DNA of 64,000 bases from assembly GCA_034008185.1 (NCBI GenBank), contig CM067085.1, positions 76,496,275 through 76,560,274 on the forward strand. Direction: 5' to 3'. Position 1 is the stretch's first letter, and every line of letters begins with the position of its first letter. Shown here piece by piece: positions 48,301-59,114 of the stretch. A program made the translations under genes and the position numbers. Source of the DNA: Gorsachius magnificus. Its lineage: Eukaryota; Chordata; Aves; Pelecaniformes; Ardeidae. The notes under the pieces are model-generated. The model had not been told where the DNA came from, ran no database searches, and saw only the letters and a list, made by a program, of their open reading frames with translations.

Positions 48301-48490
48301 TCTGTTTGTGTGCTGCGCTCAGGATCCAAGAAAGGACTTCCTTGCCTTGTATAATCCCACCCCACGCCTGTGGCATGGGGCCCAGACAAATCCAGATGAA
48401 TTTGACCATTCTTGTGCTGTTACTTTGGCATATTTAATTCCAAAGGACAGCAATTGCAATTGCACGAAGGATTTGTGTAGGTTAGTTAAA
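45301..48490. other. AT-rich unique DNA, no gene seen
   Basis: T-rich tracts occur at 45362-45413. No known repeat or convincing exon is seen. The short plus-strand frame at 45420-45650 lacks a convincing splice pair. Confidence 0.5.
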
Positions 48491-48496
48491 AAGTCT

Positions 48497-48560
48497 TTAT
48501 TATTTCTCTATATAAAGAAGTATATTATTTCTCTATATAAAGAAGTATATTATTTCTCTT
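48497..48560. repeat. 25-bp tandem repeat, about 2.5 copies
   Basis: The segment TATTTCTCTATATAAAGAAG recurs at exact 25-base spacing (48501, 48526, then a partial copy at 48551). It is a young minisatellite, since the first two copies are identical. Confidence 0.9.
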
Positions 48561-51500
48561 ATCTAGAGAAAAATCTTGCCCAGAAATAACTAGAAGTTAT
48601 AACTTAAGGGACCTGGTGCTGCCACTTCTCAATTTTTTGGAATAGAACTTTATTCACAAATATGCTTTTTCTTTACAGTTGCCAAAAAGAAAAATTGAAT
48701 TTGGGACTTTTGAGGACCAAAGCAGGAAAAACTGCATTTTGTTCTTTGCAACCTACTGGGAAAAAGATCCACTTCTTTCCCCTCTGAGGTAAGCAAGTCT
48801 ATTGGGCCCAGGATGTCTTAGGTCTGCACATGCATGAAAGGGAAAAGATTAATTGGGTTGTGTGGGAAGTCACAGGATAATCTGAACTTATCTTAAGAGG
48901 AAGGTTGCTGCGTGGCCAGGAAATTACTCCAGCCCAGTAACAAAGATGAATTGCGTCATTTAAAGTTCAAGGTAACACTTAACCATATCTGTCACCAGAT
49001 CATAAACCCAACCTAACGCGGCCCCGCCGTGTGCATCGTGTGTGGGAGGTGTGAGGGAGGCAGAGGCTTTGCTCAGCCCAGGGCACTGCCTCGAACGTTT
49101 GCCGCCTTTGCACTTAAGCGTGGTCTCTTCTTAACATTTCCCACACGGTCCAGTCCCTAACAATGCAGTGCCTGCTTGTATTAAATGCCTCTTTCTTTCA
49201 AAAGTCAAAGCTGGATATTCTGTGTTACCTTTTAAAGATAGAAATTATGTTGGAACTACCTTTTAAAATCTTTATAGCGACTCTTCCAGTTGCTAACATT
49301 GCCTGCACACACCTTACATTCAAATGCAGACAGCAAGTCCTCTGCTTTTAGCTCAAGATTTTTCACGTTGCTCCTTTTCTAAAGCCTTTTCTTGGACTTC
49401 TAGTTTGTATTACCATTGATTTCATGGTTTCTCAATTTTGTTTTCACTTTATGCATTTTGATTTTAGTTTATTTCAATTGAAGGGCCTTAAAAAGCTCTG
49501 AAATTGTGCTTCTTACCTATAATTTACGTAGACATGCTGTATCACAGAGATAAGGAGGGATTTTATTTTAGTCACTTTTTAAAGTATGCTGAGAAAATAT
49601 GGCGACTTCTTGTGATTTTCTAATTAATTGCTTAGACTTGCTGAATGATACGCCTGTTGCTGATGCTTATAATTGCATATTGATCTATTTATTTTCCAAA
49701 GTCACTTTAAAATAGAGGTTGCTGTGGAAAACTCTGATGATGCTCAATAACTCATGTTGGTAACTCCAAGGAAATTCTGTAATTAAATTGATAGACATGA
49801 CTAGTAAGGAACAGAAAACAAAGTACTCTCCATTTCTGTTTAACTGTGGAGGAGAGGAGAAGTTTTGATGCTACATTTACCTGAAATGGTTGTAGTTACA
49901 GCTCTTTTATGTTGCATCTGCTTTAGATGTTATGCCTTCATTGCCATATGAAGTAGTGGTGAATTATGGCTATCAAGCCTGGGAACAAAAGAAGAAATTC
50001 CACAACTCGCTGTGGAAGCCACGTTAAGTGAAGCATTGAACGCCTACTAATTGTGGGTCTTCGTACAACAACTGTTGGGGAAAGAGAAGAGTTAACTGAA
50101 TCGTACTTGACGTAACATCTGAAATGTAGTTGGCCGTGTGATGCGTTCAGCATTAATCTCTCTGTGGGTTTATTATAGTTTGAATACATTTTATTGTAGG
50201 TATTTGTAACAATTTTTGAAATGTTGCATACCCCAAGAGTGTGGGTGTTCTTCCCATTTCAAACATTCCTTCCTTAGGAAAACCAAGCAACAAAAAACCA
50301 CAAAACCCCCCCAAACCACAACCCCCCCGCTGTTTGTCCCAGGCTGGTGTACTGTACCAATAAAATATGATCTCCATTATAATAGCCTACTTTATGAAGA
50401 TTAAATGGTTTTACAATTCAAACAAGGTAAAATTGGTTTAAAGCAAAATCAAACACTAGTTTGCTAGTTTAGGATTTGAATAGGGGAATGAGAAATCTTT
50501 TTTTATATTGCTATTGTGCACTGGTCAGCTAAGAAGTAATTGCTTTTTATAAGGCAAATTTGCTTTTACTTTTCCAAGGTAATGAAATGAACCTGAAACA
50601 TTTCCTTTGAAATCAAAGTCGCTATCACTCAAATGTCACCGGCAGAATTCCATCATACAGTCTCAGCAAACACGTAATGAGAAAGTAGTGCTTGGAAATG
50701 ATTGACAGAATTCTATTAGGAAGCTTTACTACACGTTCATCCATAATTATCTGCATTGTAAATCAATAGCGATTTGATTTATTTTTTTTCACATTTATAT
50801 GTTACTAACATGTACAGAAAGAGACATCTGGAAGCTATTTGGAGATGAATTGCCTCATGACAGAAGTTGGAAAAATGCACTGAAGGAAGATGCTCTGAAT
50901 TTAATTTTTATTTTTTTAGCACCTAATGAAATTCTCTGAAAAAAACAAAAGTGCGCTCGTTGACACAAGAAGGTCCTAAAACATAATATGCAAAATTATT
51001 CAAGGAAAGAAATAATCTAAGACTGAATCAAGTCTTTAAGCAGATAATGTGTAAAGGTCTAACAAAGAAATCATTCCGAAGAGTAAAGATATTCAGTTGC
51101 ATAAAATCAAAGCTTCTTAAGGGAACCAATATGTCAAAGATAGTTGAGCTCCTCTCCAGCCTAATCGTCTGTTCAGAAGAGGAGACTCTATCGGGGTCTG
51201 GGAAACGCTCCTTGGGAGCAGAAGGCCAAGGGATGTAAAGGAAACCTCAGCAAAGCAGAGAGGTGGTGGGAGCGCTGGGCCGGCAGGCCCGTGCAGCAGG
51301 ACAGTTTTCAAGCCTGTCCCAATGATTCTGACATATTTCTTCCTTTAAAGGAGAACAGAGTGAGGGCGAGGGCCGTAAAATGAAAACGTAAATGAAGCAA
51401 ACATGGTTTCATGGTAATGCAAAGCTATTACGCCGTTACGACAGGGGACTGTATTTACAGGATGTTTGAGAAGTTGCTCAGCAACTGAGGAGGAAAACTA

Positions 51501-53269
51501 ACAAATATAATACCACCACGGCAACAGGGAAGCCCAGTGGCAAGACGCACATGGTTCACTACTGAGCGTTTTGGGGAAGGCTTAAGCGGCAGAAGGGGAG
51601 GAAAATGATGCTCGACGCCAAATACAGTTTTAGCCGTTTGAATTACCAACAGCTTGGTACCCAGAGCTTGCAGGAAGTGAAGCGCAAAATGGTAACAGTG
51701 GGTGTCTGCTTTCTAATGATCGAACCCAAGAACAGAATGACAGTTCTGTAAAGGCTTATTTATGTGTAGCAAGAAAAAAAATACACTTCACCGGGGAGAG
51801 CATGGAAATTTTACATGAAGTTATCATGCTAGAGCCTGCATTCCATTAATTTGAAAATAATTGCAAAATGTCTCAGTATCCTAGAAGAAAATTCCTGACT
51901 CAATTGCATGCTGAATATTACTAACCAAAAAATGATAATTTGGACCTCATCCAGAGTGAAAATGAAGACTCAGTCACAGCTCGGTAAAAAGTGTTTGACA
52001 GGATCCTGCTCACTTAAGAAATGCGATCAAATTAATTAGGAGACAAAATTGAGTTCAGAGAACAGAATAAAAATGGAGAGTTGTATAAAATGTTCAGTGA
52101 ATGATATAGAAAAGCCTGATGCCACATTTGCTACAGGAGACCCCCTTTTACTTTTGAGAATGAGCAGCTCTGTTTTAAGGAGAAGTTCGATGCAACTCCA
52201 TAATTTTAGAAAGCTAGGTTCAGCCCAAGGAGAAGTACAGCAATGAGAAAATACAAAGTAAGAGTTAAGAACTGCAGAAAGGCAGATGATGGGAGTGAAA
52301 AAAGCATTTAAAAAAACCAATTAAGGCTCAAGGTTTTGGTTAAATGGGTGTAGTCTGATAAAGGTGTTAATTGAATTAATGTACTTGAAATAGGGAAACT
52401 AGCCTGGTATGTTGGATTGCACTGGAGCAGGTGTGCGCAATGACCAAAGCTCAGCTGAGGATGAACTAAATTAAACATCTATATCACACTCGTGATTGAT
52501 GCCGCGGGTAACAATACCTGGAATGTAAATACATTAAGGAAAGGATACAGAAAAGCATTGTATGGCAAATATCTGAATGAACATAACAAAATGCTATGAA
52601 AAATTGAAAGGCATTCAGCAAACCCACCGCACATTCAAAGATCTCGTTCTAAAGAGTGCCTTAAGAAGATCTTCAAAGTTGACATTTTGTTAGTTCTTTT
52701 TTTTTTCAGAAGAATGAAAACTTTTCTTTCAAGAGATCAAAAGAAAATTAACACTTTTTCCAAGTGTTATGACTCAGTTTCAGATTTTTCATCTTCAGTT
52801 CATGCAAAATAATGGAATGATTGAAAAAAGGCTTGAATAATGAAGAACTGAAAGTAGGAAGTATAATTAATGACTCCTGAAAAGGCTTGATGGAAGACAG
52901 ATCGCACCAAGTTGGCTCAGTATAATTTTTAATGGGCTTTAGATTGGCTGATACAGGCAATGGTGCTTTATGTGATAGATTCCCGTAAGCAGTTTAAGAT
53001 TTTGGTTGAGAAAATGGAAGGGTGCTAAGCCAAGTTGCGGACCTTGAATTATAAAGTGAAGTCCTAAGAAGTTAGTAGGTTTAGCAATATTTGGGCTAGA
53101 AACAGGTTTTTCAGACTATTATTTGGAACGCTTTTCTCAGCGACCAGGAAGACACCGTGAAACTATTAAAAGTGACGGGGGGGGCGATAAATAATGATTG
53201 CGAAATTACACTGGTGCTGATCCACAGTCAAGTGAACATATACTGCTAGGGTGCTGTTACGGCCAAAGG
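48561..53269. other. AT-rich unique DNA, no gene seen
   Basis: No confident element is seen. The part from about 51850 to 53269 has the texture of very old, decayed repeat sequence and could be upstream sequence of the L3-type relic that follows, but I could not align it. A CA/C-rich tract lies at 50279-50330. Confidence 0.45.
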
Positions 53270-53760
53270 ATGGTGTATTTTTAGGTGTGGAAACAGAAAA
53301 TCTAAATTAGAGGGGTTATTTTCACTGCATTTGTCACTTTTATAATCACAGTGGAATAGTGTGCTCAGTTTTGGAGTCACCAGCTCAAAAAAGATGCCAA
53401 TAAATGCTGACAGTTTCATAAAGCCGTGACAGTGATGGCAAACATCCCTCATGGTGAAGGATAAAAAGTATTCCACGATGAGTGTCAGCAGAGAGAGCGT
53501 TAAGGATCAACTTGACCAGTACGTAAGCATTTCCAGAGAAAACACATCCAAAAATATGCAGTGCTTGGGATTTAGTGTTACCCAGATTTTTTTGCTTCCC
53601 TTTAAATTGGCATTTTTGACAGAAAGAGTAATTAGCCATCACAGAAACCACCAGGCATTCCTCCTTTTTTTTTCCATCACTGGTGATTTTAAAATTTGAA
53701 CTGGATTCATTTCTTTTCCAGAAGATGTGCTAGTGTGAAAGTTGGGCACACTGGGTCCTA
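53270..53760 (+). mobile_element. Ancient CR1/L3-type LINE relic
   Basis: Plus-strand relic collinear with old amniote CR1/L3 3' sequence. In order it shows GTGGAATAGTGTGCTCAGTT (family: TGGAATACTGTGTCCAGTT), CAAAAAAGATGCCAATAAAT, GAAAGAGTAATTAGCCATCA (family: GTGAGAGTAATTAACCATTGG), then TCCATCACTGGTGATTTTAA and TCTTTTCCAGAAGATGTGCT (family: TTTTTCTAAAAGATCTGCT). It is heavily diverged. It lies directly upstream of the LTR at 53922, whose integration was clearly later. Confidence 0.65.
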
Positions 53761-53900
53761 TACTGTGCAAAAGACCGTGGTGCCATTTATATTCCTATTT
53801 TTGAAGTACTTCTAAAGGATATTTGGCTAATAATATTCTTGAGGAAATTGGCAGAATACAAGAATGATGTTCCAGCGTTCGGGTGACAGGCAATGAACCT

Positions 53901-53921
53901 TTGTCTGTATGTCTGTATGTC
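53901..53921. repeat. (GTCTGTAT)n short repeat at LTR edge
   Basis: GTCTGTAT is repeated more than twice, abutting the left end of the LTR. It obscures any target duplication. Confidence 0.75.
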
Positions 53922-54486
53922 TGTTGTGGTTTAACCCCAGTCGGCACCTCAGCCCCCCCCAGCTGCTTGCTCACCCTCTCCCCCCGTCCCAGTGGGATGG
54001 AGGAGAGAATCAGAAGAGTAAAAGTGAGGAAACTTGTGGGTTGAGATAAGAACAGTTTAGTAATTGAAATAAAATAATAATAAAAATCTGTAGTGAAAAG
54101 GTAAACAACAAAAAAAAAAAAGGGACAAACCCCAGGAAAAACAAAGTGATGCAACTGCTCACCACCCACTGGCCCATGCCCAGCCCCAGCAGCAGTCCCG
54201 GCCCCCCGGCCAGCTCCCCCAGTTTCCACACTGGGCAGGAGGCCCCATGGGCTGGAATAGCCCTGTGGGCAGTCGGGGTCGGCTGTCCTGGCCGTGCCCC
54301 CTCCCAGCTCCTTGTGCCCCTGGCAGAGCAGGGGAAGCTGAAAAGTCCTTGCCTGGTGTAAGCCCTGCTCAGCACCAACTGAGCCATCCGGGTGTTACCA
54401 ACGTTCTTCCCACCCGAAACCCCAACCACAGCGCTATGCCTGCTGCCAGGAAGAAAATTAACTCCATCCTCACTGAAACGAGGACA
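53922..54486 (-). mobile_element. Complete avian ERV solo LTR, 565 bp
   Basis: Minus orientation. The plus strand opens with TGTTGTGGTTTAACCCCAGT and closes with CTGAAACGAGGACA, so the sense strand has TG/CA ends. It has the usual block order but belongs to a different subfamily from the copies at 34226 and 60225: GGGTTGAGATAAGAACAGTT instead of GGGCTGAGATAAAGACAG, and a GGTCGGCTGTCCTGGCCGTG block shared with the fragment at 2434-2634. No matching 5-bp flanks are seen (ATGTC left, CCTGT right); both flanks carry short tandem repeats. No viral internal genes are adjacent. Confidence 0.9.
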
Positions 54487-55193
54487 CCTGTAGGATGTCT
54501 GTAGGATGGCTGGGCACCTGGAGAAGCAGGAGAGGGGTGAGGCCTGATTCTCCTGTGCTGTGCTGCTTTTGTTAGAAAATGCCACGTAGCGTTGTTCGGT
54601 TTGTTGCTGGGGTGACAGAAACACGAGTTTGTTGAAGCTGTTGCCCAGAGAGAGTGGGTAGCTGGCCGTGGCATCATCCCCAGGCACGGACTATGGCCAC
54701 GTGGAGCAAGAAGCGCCCAGTGAAGCTGCGGTAATGAGGAAGACCTACCCGTGCAGTGGCACGTGCCATTGAGCACCCTGCCCTTCACAGCAGCGTGCCC
54801 TTTCAGAAATAAAAGAGAAAATGTTCATTTTTCTCCATGGGTGTGACCGTGGGTTCATCTGGATCCAGCTCCATGTGGTGGGAGTTCGCAGGTAGGTGCA
54901 TCTTCAGCTGATTTAGAAGTTTGTCAGCAGGACGTGTGGTCTTTCAGAAGATTAAGGAAATTTCTGGAACCTCTCTATAAATGTCCTGAACACTTTTCCT
55001 CCCTGCTGTGTGTGGCCGTATCTCCTGGGAGAGATTTTCTTCAGGTGCTTCTCTGACCTCTGTGACAAGTCAAAGGACGTACTGATCCTGTAGGAATCCA
55101 CAGAGCCCTTTACTTACTGGAATATTCTAGTTTGCAATTAAATCTCACTCAAATTATTTATCAAGCATATTCCCTCTCACTTATATTTTGCAG
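54487..55193. other. Unique DNA, no gene seen
   Basis: It starts with an 11-bp tandem duplication (CTGTAGGATGT/CTGTAGGATGG) next to the LTR. The rest is unique, without a recognised feature. Confidence 0.5.
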
Positions 55194-55402
55194 GAAAAGG
55201 AAGAAACAAATCTGGATCCTTTGAATAAATTTGCATTTTTTTCTAATAACTCAGTGAAATTATGCAGATTTAAACTATCTGTCCCTGCTGTCTGTAAGGA
55301 TGGGAACTGTCTGAAATTCACCTCCAAGGCAGTTTTAAAAGTGTCTTGTGCAACACTGAACCTCTCAGATTTGTTGATGGAGATTTTTCTACTGGTACAT
55401 AG
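55194..55402 (+). CDS. Best exon-like segment; unknown protein
   Basis: The acceptor is excellent: CTCTCACTTATATTTTGCAG ends at 55193. The donor CATAG|GTAAGAG follows 55402 and is close to consensus. The 209 bases are open in one frame from phase 0, encoding about 69 residues and ending at phase 2. The peptide starts acidic/charged (EKEETNLDPLNKF), has four cysteines in its middle and later half (LCRF, VCKDGNCLKF, VSCATL) and ends hydrophobic (LLMEIFLLVH). I recognise no family. The combination of strong sites and an open frame makes it the best coding candidate in the window. Still, pseudo-exons of this quality occur by chance in tens of kilobases of vertebrate DNA, and no compatible neighbouring exon was found. 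Confidence 0.3.
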
Positions 55403-55882
55403 GTAAGAGTATTTTTTTTTTTTTTTTCTGTCTTTCTAACCAGTACTTGCAGTTGGACAATTACAATTTGCCGTGGTAGCATTTGGAGTCTTCTAGGAAG
55501 GTGGCTTTTTTCTGGTGAAATTTTTCACTTGGGAATCATTAAAGAAATGCAAACGAACCTTTCTTTGTGCTCCAGGGTAATCGTTTAGGTAGGGACTTAC
55601 AAGCATATGGCAGTAGAAGTGGTAAAACTTCTACATTAAAAAGGTCTTGATTGCTGCAATAGAAATTTTAACTGGGTTTATGGTAACATGCACGTCCTCT
55701 GCTCTTGATAAAAATCCACGTGTATTTATGTACCAGGAACCTGAAGAAAACTTACTGGTGTATGTGGCACTTTGATCTCCAGCAGCTCGTTAGCATATTT
55801 ACGTCTTGGTCCAACTGTCTTGGGGATCAGTGAGCTAATATAATACTAAAATGCTGGAGTGCTGAGTTGCATCAGCGGGATC
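55403..55882. other. Unique DNA, no gene seen
   Basis: A 16-T run (55412-55427) directly follows the candidate donor site. The rest is unremarkable AT-rich sequence. Confidence 0.5.
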
Positions 55883-56532
55883 CACAGAATTATAGAATCA
55901 TTTGTTTGGAAAAGCCCTTTAAGCTCCCCCAGCCCAACCGCTCCCCTACCCCTGCCATCCCACCCCCAAACCCTGGCCCTCAGCACCGCCTCTGCCCGGC
56001 TGTTAAATCCCCCCAGGGCTGGGGACTCGACCCCTTCCCTGGGCAGCCCCTTCCAGCCCCTGACAGCCCTTGGGGGAAGGAATTGTTCCCCAGGGCCAAC
56101 CTCACCCTGCCCTCGCACTTGAGGCCGGTGCCCCTCGTCCCATCGCCCCTTCCCTGGGAGCAGAGCCCGACCCCCCCGGCTCCCCCCTCCCTCCCCCCCC
56201 CCCCCCGCCGGGCTCCAGACCCCTCCCCAGCTCCGCTGCCCTTCTCTGGACACGCTCCAGCCCCCCCAGGTCCTTCGGGGAGGGAGGGGCCCAACCGGAG
56301 GGGCCCAACCCTGACCCCAGCATTCAAGGGGCGGCCCCCCCAGTGCCCAGCACAGGGGCACGGTCCCTGCCCTGCTCCTGCTGGCCACACCACTCCTGAT
56401 ACAGGCCCTTGGCCACCTGGGCACCCTGCTGGTCATATCCAGCCCCCTCTCGACCAGCACCCCCAGGTCCCTCTCTGCTGGGCAGCTTTCCAGCCCCTCT
56501 GCCCCACGCCTGGAGCGTTGCGTGGGGTTGTT
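55883..56532 (-). mobile_element. CR1 LINE, minus strand, about 650 bp
   Basis: Minus-strand CR1. The 3' terminus (AGAATTATAGAATCATTTG on the plus strand) is at 55883 and the copy extends to about 56532. A single minus-strand frame of 237 codons runs through the whole copy. It includes the reverse-transcriptase C-terminal landmarks ERDLGVLV (near residue 30) and GLPREGVESPAL, but the middle is distorted by a C-rich tract (56193-56206). The long frame reflects very high GC content with few stop codons, not function: the 5' end of the element is absent. It is the same subfamily as 5530-5938. Confidence 0.92.
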
Positions 56533-57689
56533 TCTAAATGGTGATGTTTCTAAAACCATTAATTTTTAGAAACTTTGCATAGCTGAAAGTTTTTGTTTAA
56601 AAATTATATTTACAAAGCCATTTAATAAACATTCCAATCACAGAGACAGGCAATTGTAGTATATTATCGTTATTACCATTGAGTAAATTGAAGAAAATAT
56701 CTTCAAAATAGAGGATGCTTCAGCTTTTGTTGTTAGGATATGTCACAGCTGGTTTTTCTAATTAGGTACATGACAAATTGATACAGGACATAAATTGGAT
56801 TGACTCATACGTAGCTAATATTTTTAATTGTTTAATATTAAGGAAACGCTGTTGTTGGAAGGGGAAAAAAAAATATTGGACCATACTTAACCTGAAAAGA
56901 GCACTCCTATCACCTAGGATGGTTTTAATGCATGGTGCTGAAAGCTCAAGTTTTCCTTTTTTGATGGCGTGGTTTACTCAAATGTGATTTCACAATGAAA
57001 ATTATTGGCTCCTTTCAGTACTCTGTGTTTTCCATAACTACTCTTAGGCTGGCAGGAAATCTCACGCTCTTCAAAGGTGAAAAGGTTTTTCTCTTCATCC
57101 TTTGAGATCTGTGGATCAGCAAGTCTTTAACAGATGAAAAAAACCCCAACCAATCACCCAGCCAAACCAGACTTGCTTGCCGGAATTTGGCCTCTTGCCA
57201 TCGATAAGCGGCAGGGATATTTTTGTGAACCACCAGGGGTTCACACTGAAATTTTTCCTCGTGTCCTGGTTGATGGGCAGACCAGGTATGCGGTAGGGCC
57301 CAAGCCCCCGCGCTGTGGCACTCCGTAACCAGGAACGTGCTGCCGGCGCGCTTCATGCGTAGGTGCGGTGGAAGGCACGGGGCAGCGAGGAAGCGGAGAA
57401 AACAGATGCAGAAAATAAAGCACCTGGCTCCCTTTCCGGGCTTATCCAGGGAAGTCAGTGGTTGAAACTGCTCGGAAAAGGCCTTCAAGCTGGCGTCTGG
57501 GAAGCAGCGCCCTGAAGCGCAGGAGGTGGGCAGGATGGGCTCCTCCCAGTGCCACACTTCACCGGGGGCCGCTTCCCGCTCGGTCGGTCACTTTGGGTCA
57601 TTTAGAAGCAGTTCATGCCATGGTCAGTGTGAGGCTCCATCTATTTATAAGCGGATCTGATAGAGATGATGCTTTATTTTGCTTTGATT
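56533..57689. other. Unique DNA with a long chance frame
   Basis: A minus-strand frame of 180 codons (57015-57557) is the longest frame outside repeats. It starts at GTG, with the first ATG about 68 codons in, and shows no domain, signal peptide or splice support. By simple stop-codon statistics about one such frame is expected by chance in 64 kb read in six frames. No gene is called. Confidence 0.5.
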
Positions 57690-58008
57690 TGGAACAGGTT
57701 GCCCAGAGAGGGGGTGGAGGCCCCATCCCTGGGAACATCCCAGGCCAGGTTGGCCGGGGCTGTGAGCAACCTGATGTGGTTCAAGGTGTCCCTGCTCCTG
57801 CAGGGGGGTTGGGCTGGGGGACCTCTGGGGGTCCCTTCCCACCCAAACCATTCTGTGATTCTATGATTCATCCCTGGGAACATTCCAGGCCAGGCTGGAC
57901 GGGGCTGTGAGCAACCTGATGTGGTTCAAGGTGTCCCTGCTCCTGCAGGGGGGTTGGGCTGGGTGACCCCTGGGGGTCCCTTCCCACCCAAACCATTCCA
58001 TGATTCTG
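57690..58008 (+). mobile_element. CR1 3' end with tandemly duplicated terminus
   Basis: Plus-strand CR1 3' sequence (GGAACAGGTTGCCCAGAGAG onwards) that ends in the octamer at about 57868. It is followed at once by a second copy of its last 140-145 bases, starting again at CATCCCTGGGAACATTCC (57869) and ending near 58008. The two units (57724-57868 and 57869-58008) share the order and most bases but differ at several sites. Both resemble the 3' end of the copy at 61172-61963. Confidence 0.9.
57724..58008. repeat. 145-bp tandem duplication of CR1 terminus
   Basis: Period 145 bases: CATCCCTGGGAACAT begins at 57724 and 57869. The second unit ends in CCATGATTCTGCC rather than the full octamer pair. 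It was probably made by unequal exchange or replication slippage after one insertion, or by two insertions in the same place. Confidence 0.88.
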
Positions 58009-58844
58009 CCTTACAGAAATCTGCATTGCAGGTATCAGCGCTATAAAAACATTTAAAGACAGAGTGAAGGTGATTGGATCCATGTTTTTCGGCTAAAATG
58101 GGAGCGTAATCACAAAACAGGTGAGGATTGTAGCACAATGCAATGCTTCCTCAGAAGAAATGGAGGAATCTGGTTCGCAACTCAGACTCTCAGTGCGTAC
58201 GGCACCGCTTGGCATCAGCGCCTCGCTGCTCGGTCCGCATCCGTCCCTCCCCAAAGGAATGGAACAAGCAGCAGGGCAACGCGGGATGCCTGCGCTAGGA
58301 AGCTTGGACCTACTTCATGACAGATTGATTTGTCCATAACGTTGTGGGGGTGGTACATACCTATAGCGGTGTGTGATTTCTTACTCTTTTCCACCTCACG
58401 GAATACCCCGATATTGGTATAGTATTGAAGGAAAAACTAGAATGTTATTTTACAGTTAATTTAACACTTGTATGGTCCTTTTACTGTTAATGAAAGACAC
58501 CGTTACCTCCTAAAGCCTTTTGAGTTTGCTGTGTATCTCATAAGGATTCTGATCAAGTGTAATTTTGGAATTTGCTTTAAGCTGAGGTGCTGTATGTTTT
58601 GCCCTCGTGAGTAGGAATGGCTGGCGGCCCTTCTTATCTGCGGCACGCCGTCTTCCTCCTGCGTGGGGAGAGCTATCAGTTTCAGAGCACAGCAACAGCG
58701 CGAGCCTCAGCGTGGTGATGTCCGGCCTCAAAACAGGCAGAACACGTTACAAAGGCGCTGGCCAAGCATTGCGCAGAGCGAACAAATGGCTTCCGCGCAG
58801 CCCTGCCATCACCCGGAGAGAAGAGAGCCCTGCGCCGGAGCAAA
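58009..58844. other. Unique DNA, no gene seen
   Basis: A mildly GC-rich section sits near 58170-58300 and 58620-58840. No element or gene is recognised. Confidence 0.5.
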
Positions 58845-59114
58845 AAGGGGCCATGGGCACAAACTGAAGCAGAAGAGGTTCCAGTTGAACGTCAGGAAGA
58901 ACTTGTTGACTGTGAGGGTGATGGAGCCCTGGCCCAGGCTGCCCAGGGGGGCTGTGGAGTCTCCTTCTCTGGAGATCTTCAACCCCCGCCTGGCCGCTGT
59001 CCTGTGCCCCCTGCTCTGGGTGAGCCTGCTTGGGCAGGGGGGTGGCACTGGGGGAGCTCCCGAGGGCCCTGCCAGCCCCGGCCATGCTGGGATTCTGTGT
59101 GATTCTGTGATTCC
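58845..59114 (+). mobile_element. CR1 LINE, 5'-truncated, about 270 bp
   Basis: Plus-strand CR1 starting at AAGGGGCCATGGGCACAAAC and ending GATTCTGTGTGATTCTGTGA. Almost every base matches the 3' part of the copy at 40591-41114 (e.g. CTTGTTGACTGTGAGGGTG, GAGATCTTCAACCCCCGCCT). These two are therefore recent members of one subfamily, truncated at different points. Confidence 0.92.

Noticed and set aside
55846..56559. 237-codon minus-strand frame as a functional protein
   Set aside because: It is the translated 3' end of a 5'-truncated CR1; openness reflects high GC content.
57015..57557. 180-codon minus-strand frame as a gene
   Set aside because: It begins at GTG with no nearby ATG, has no domain or splice support, and about one such frame is expected by chance in 64 kb.
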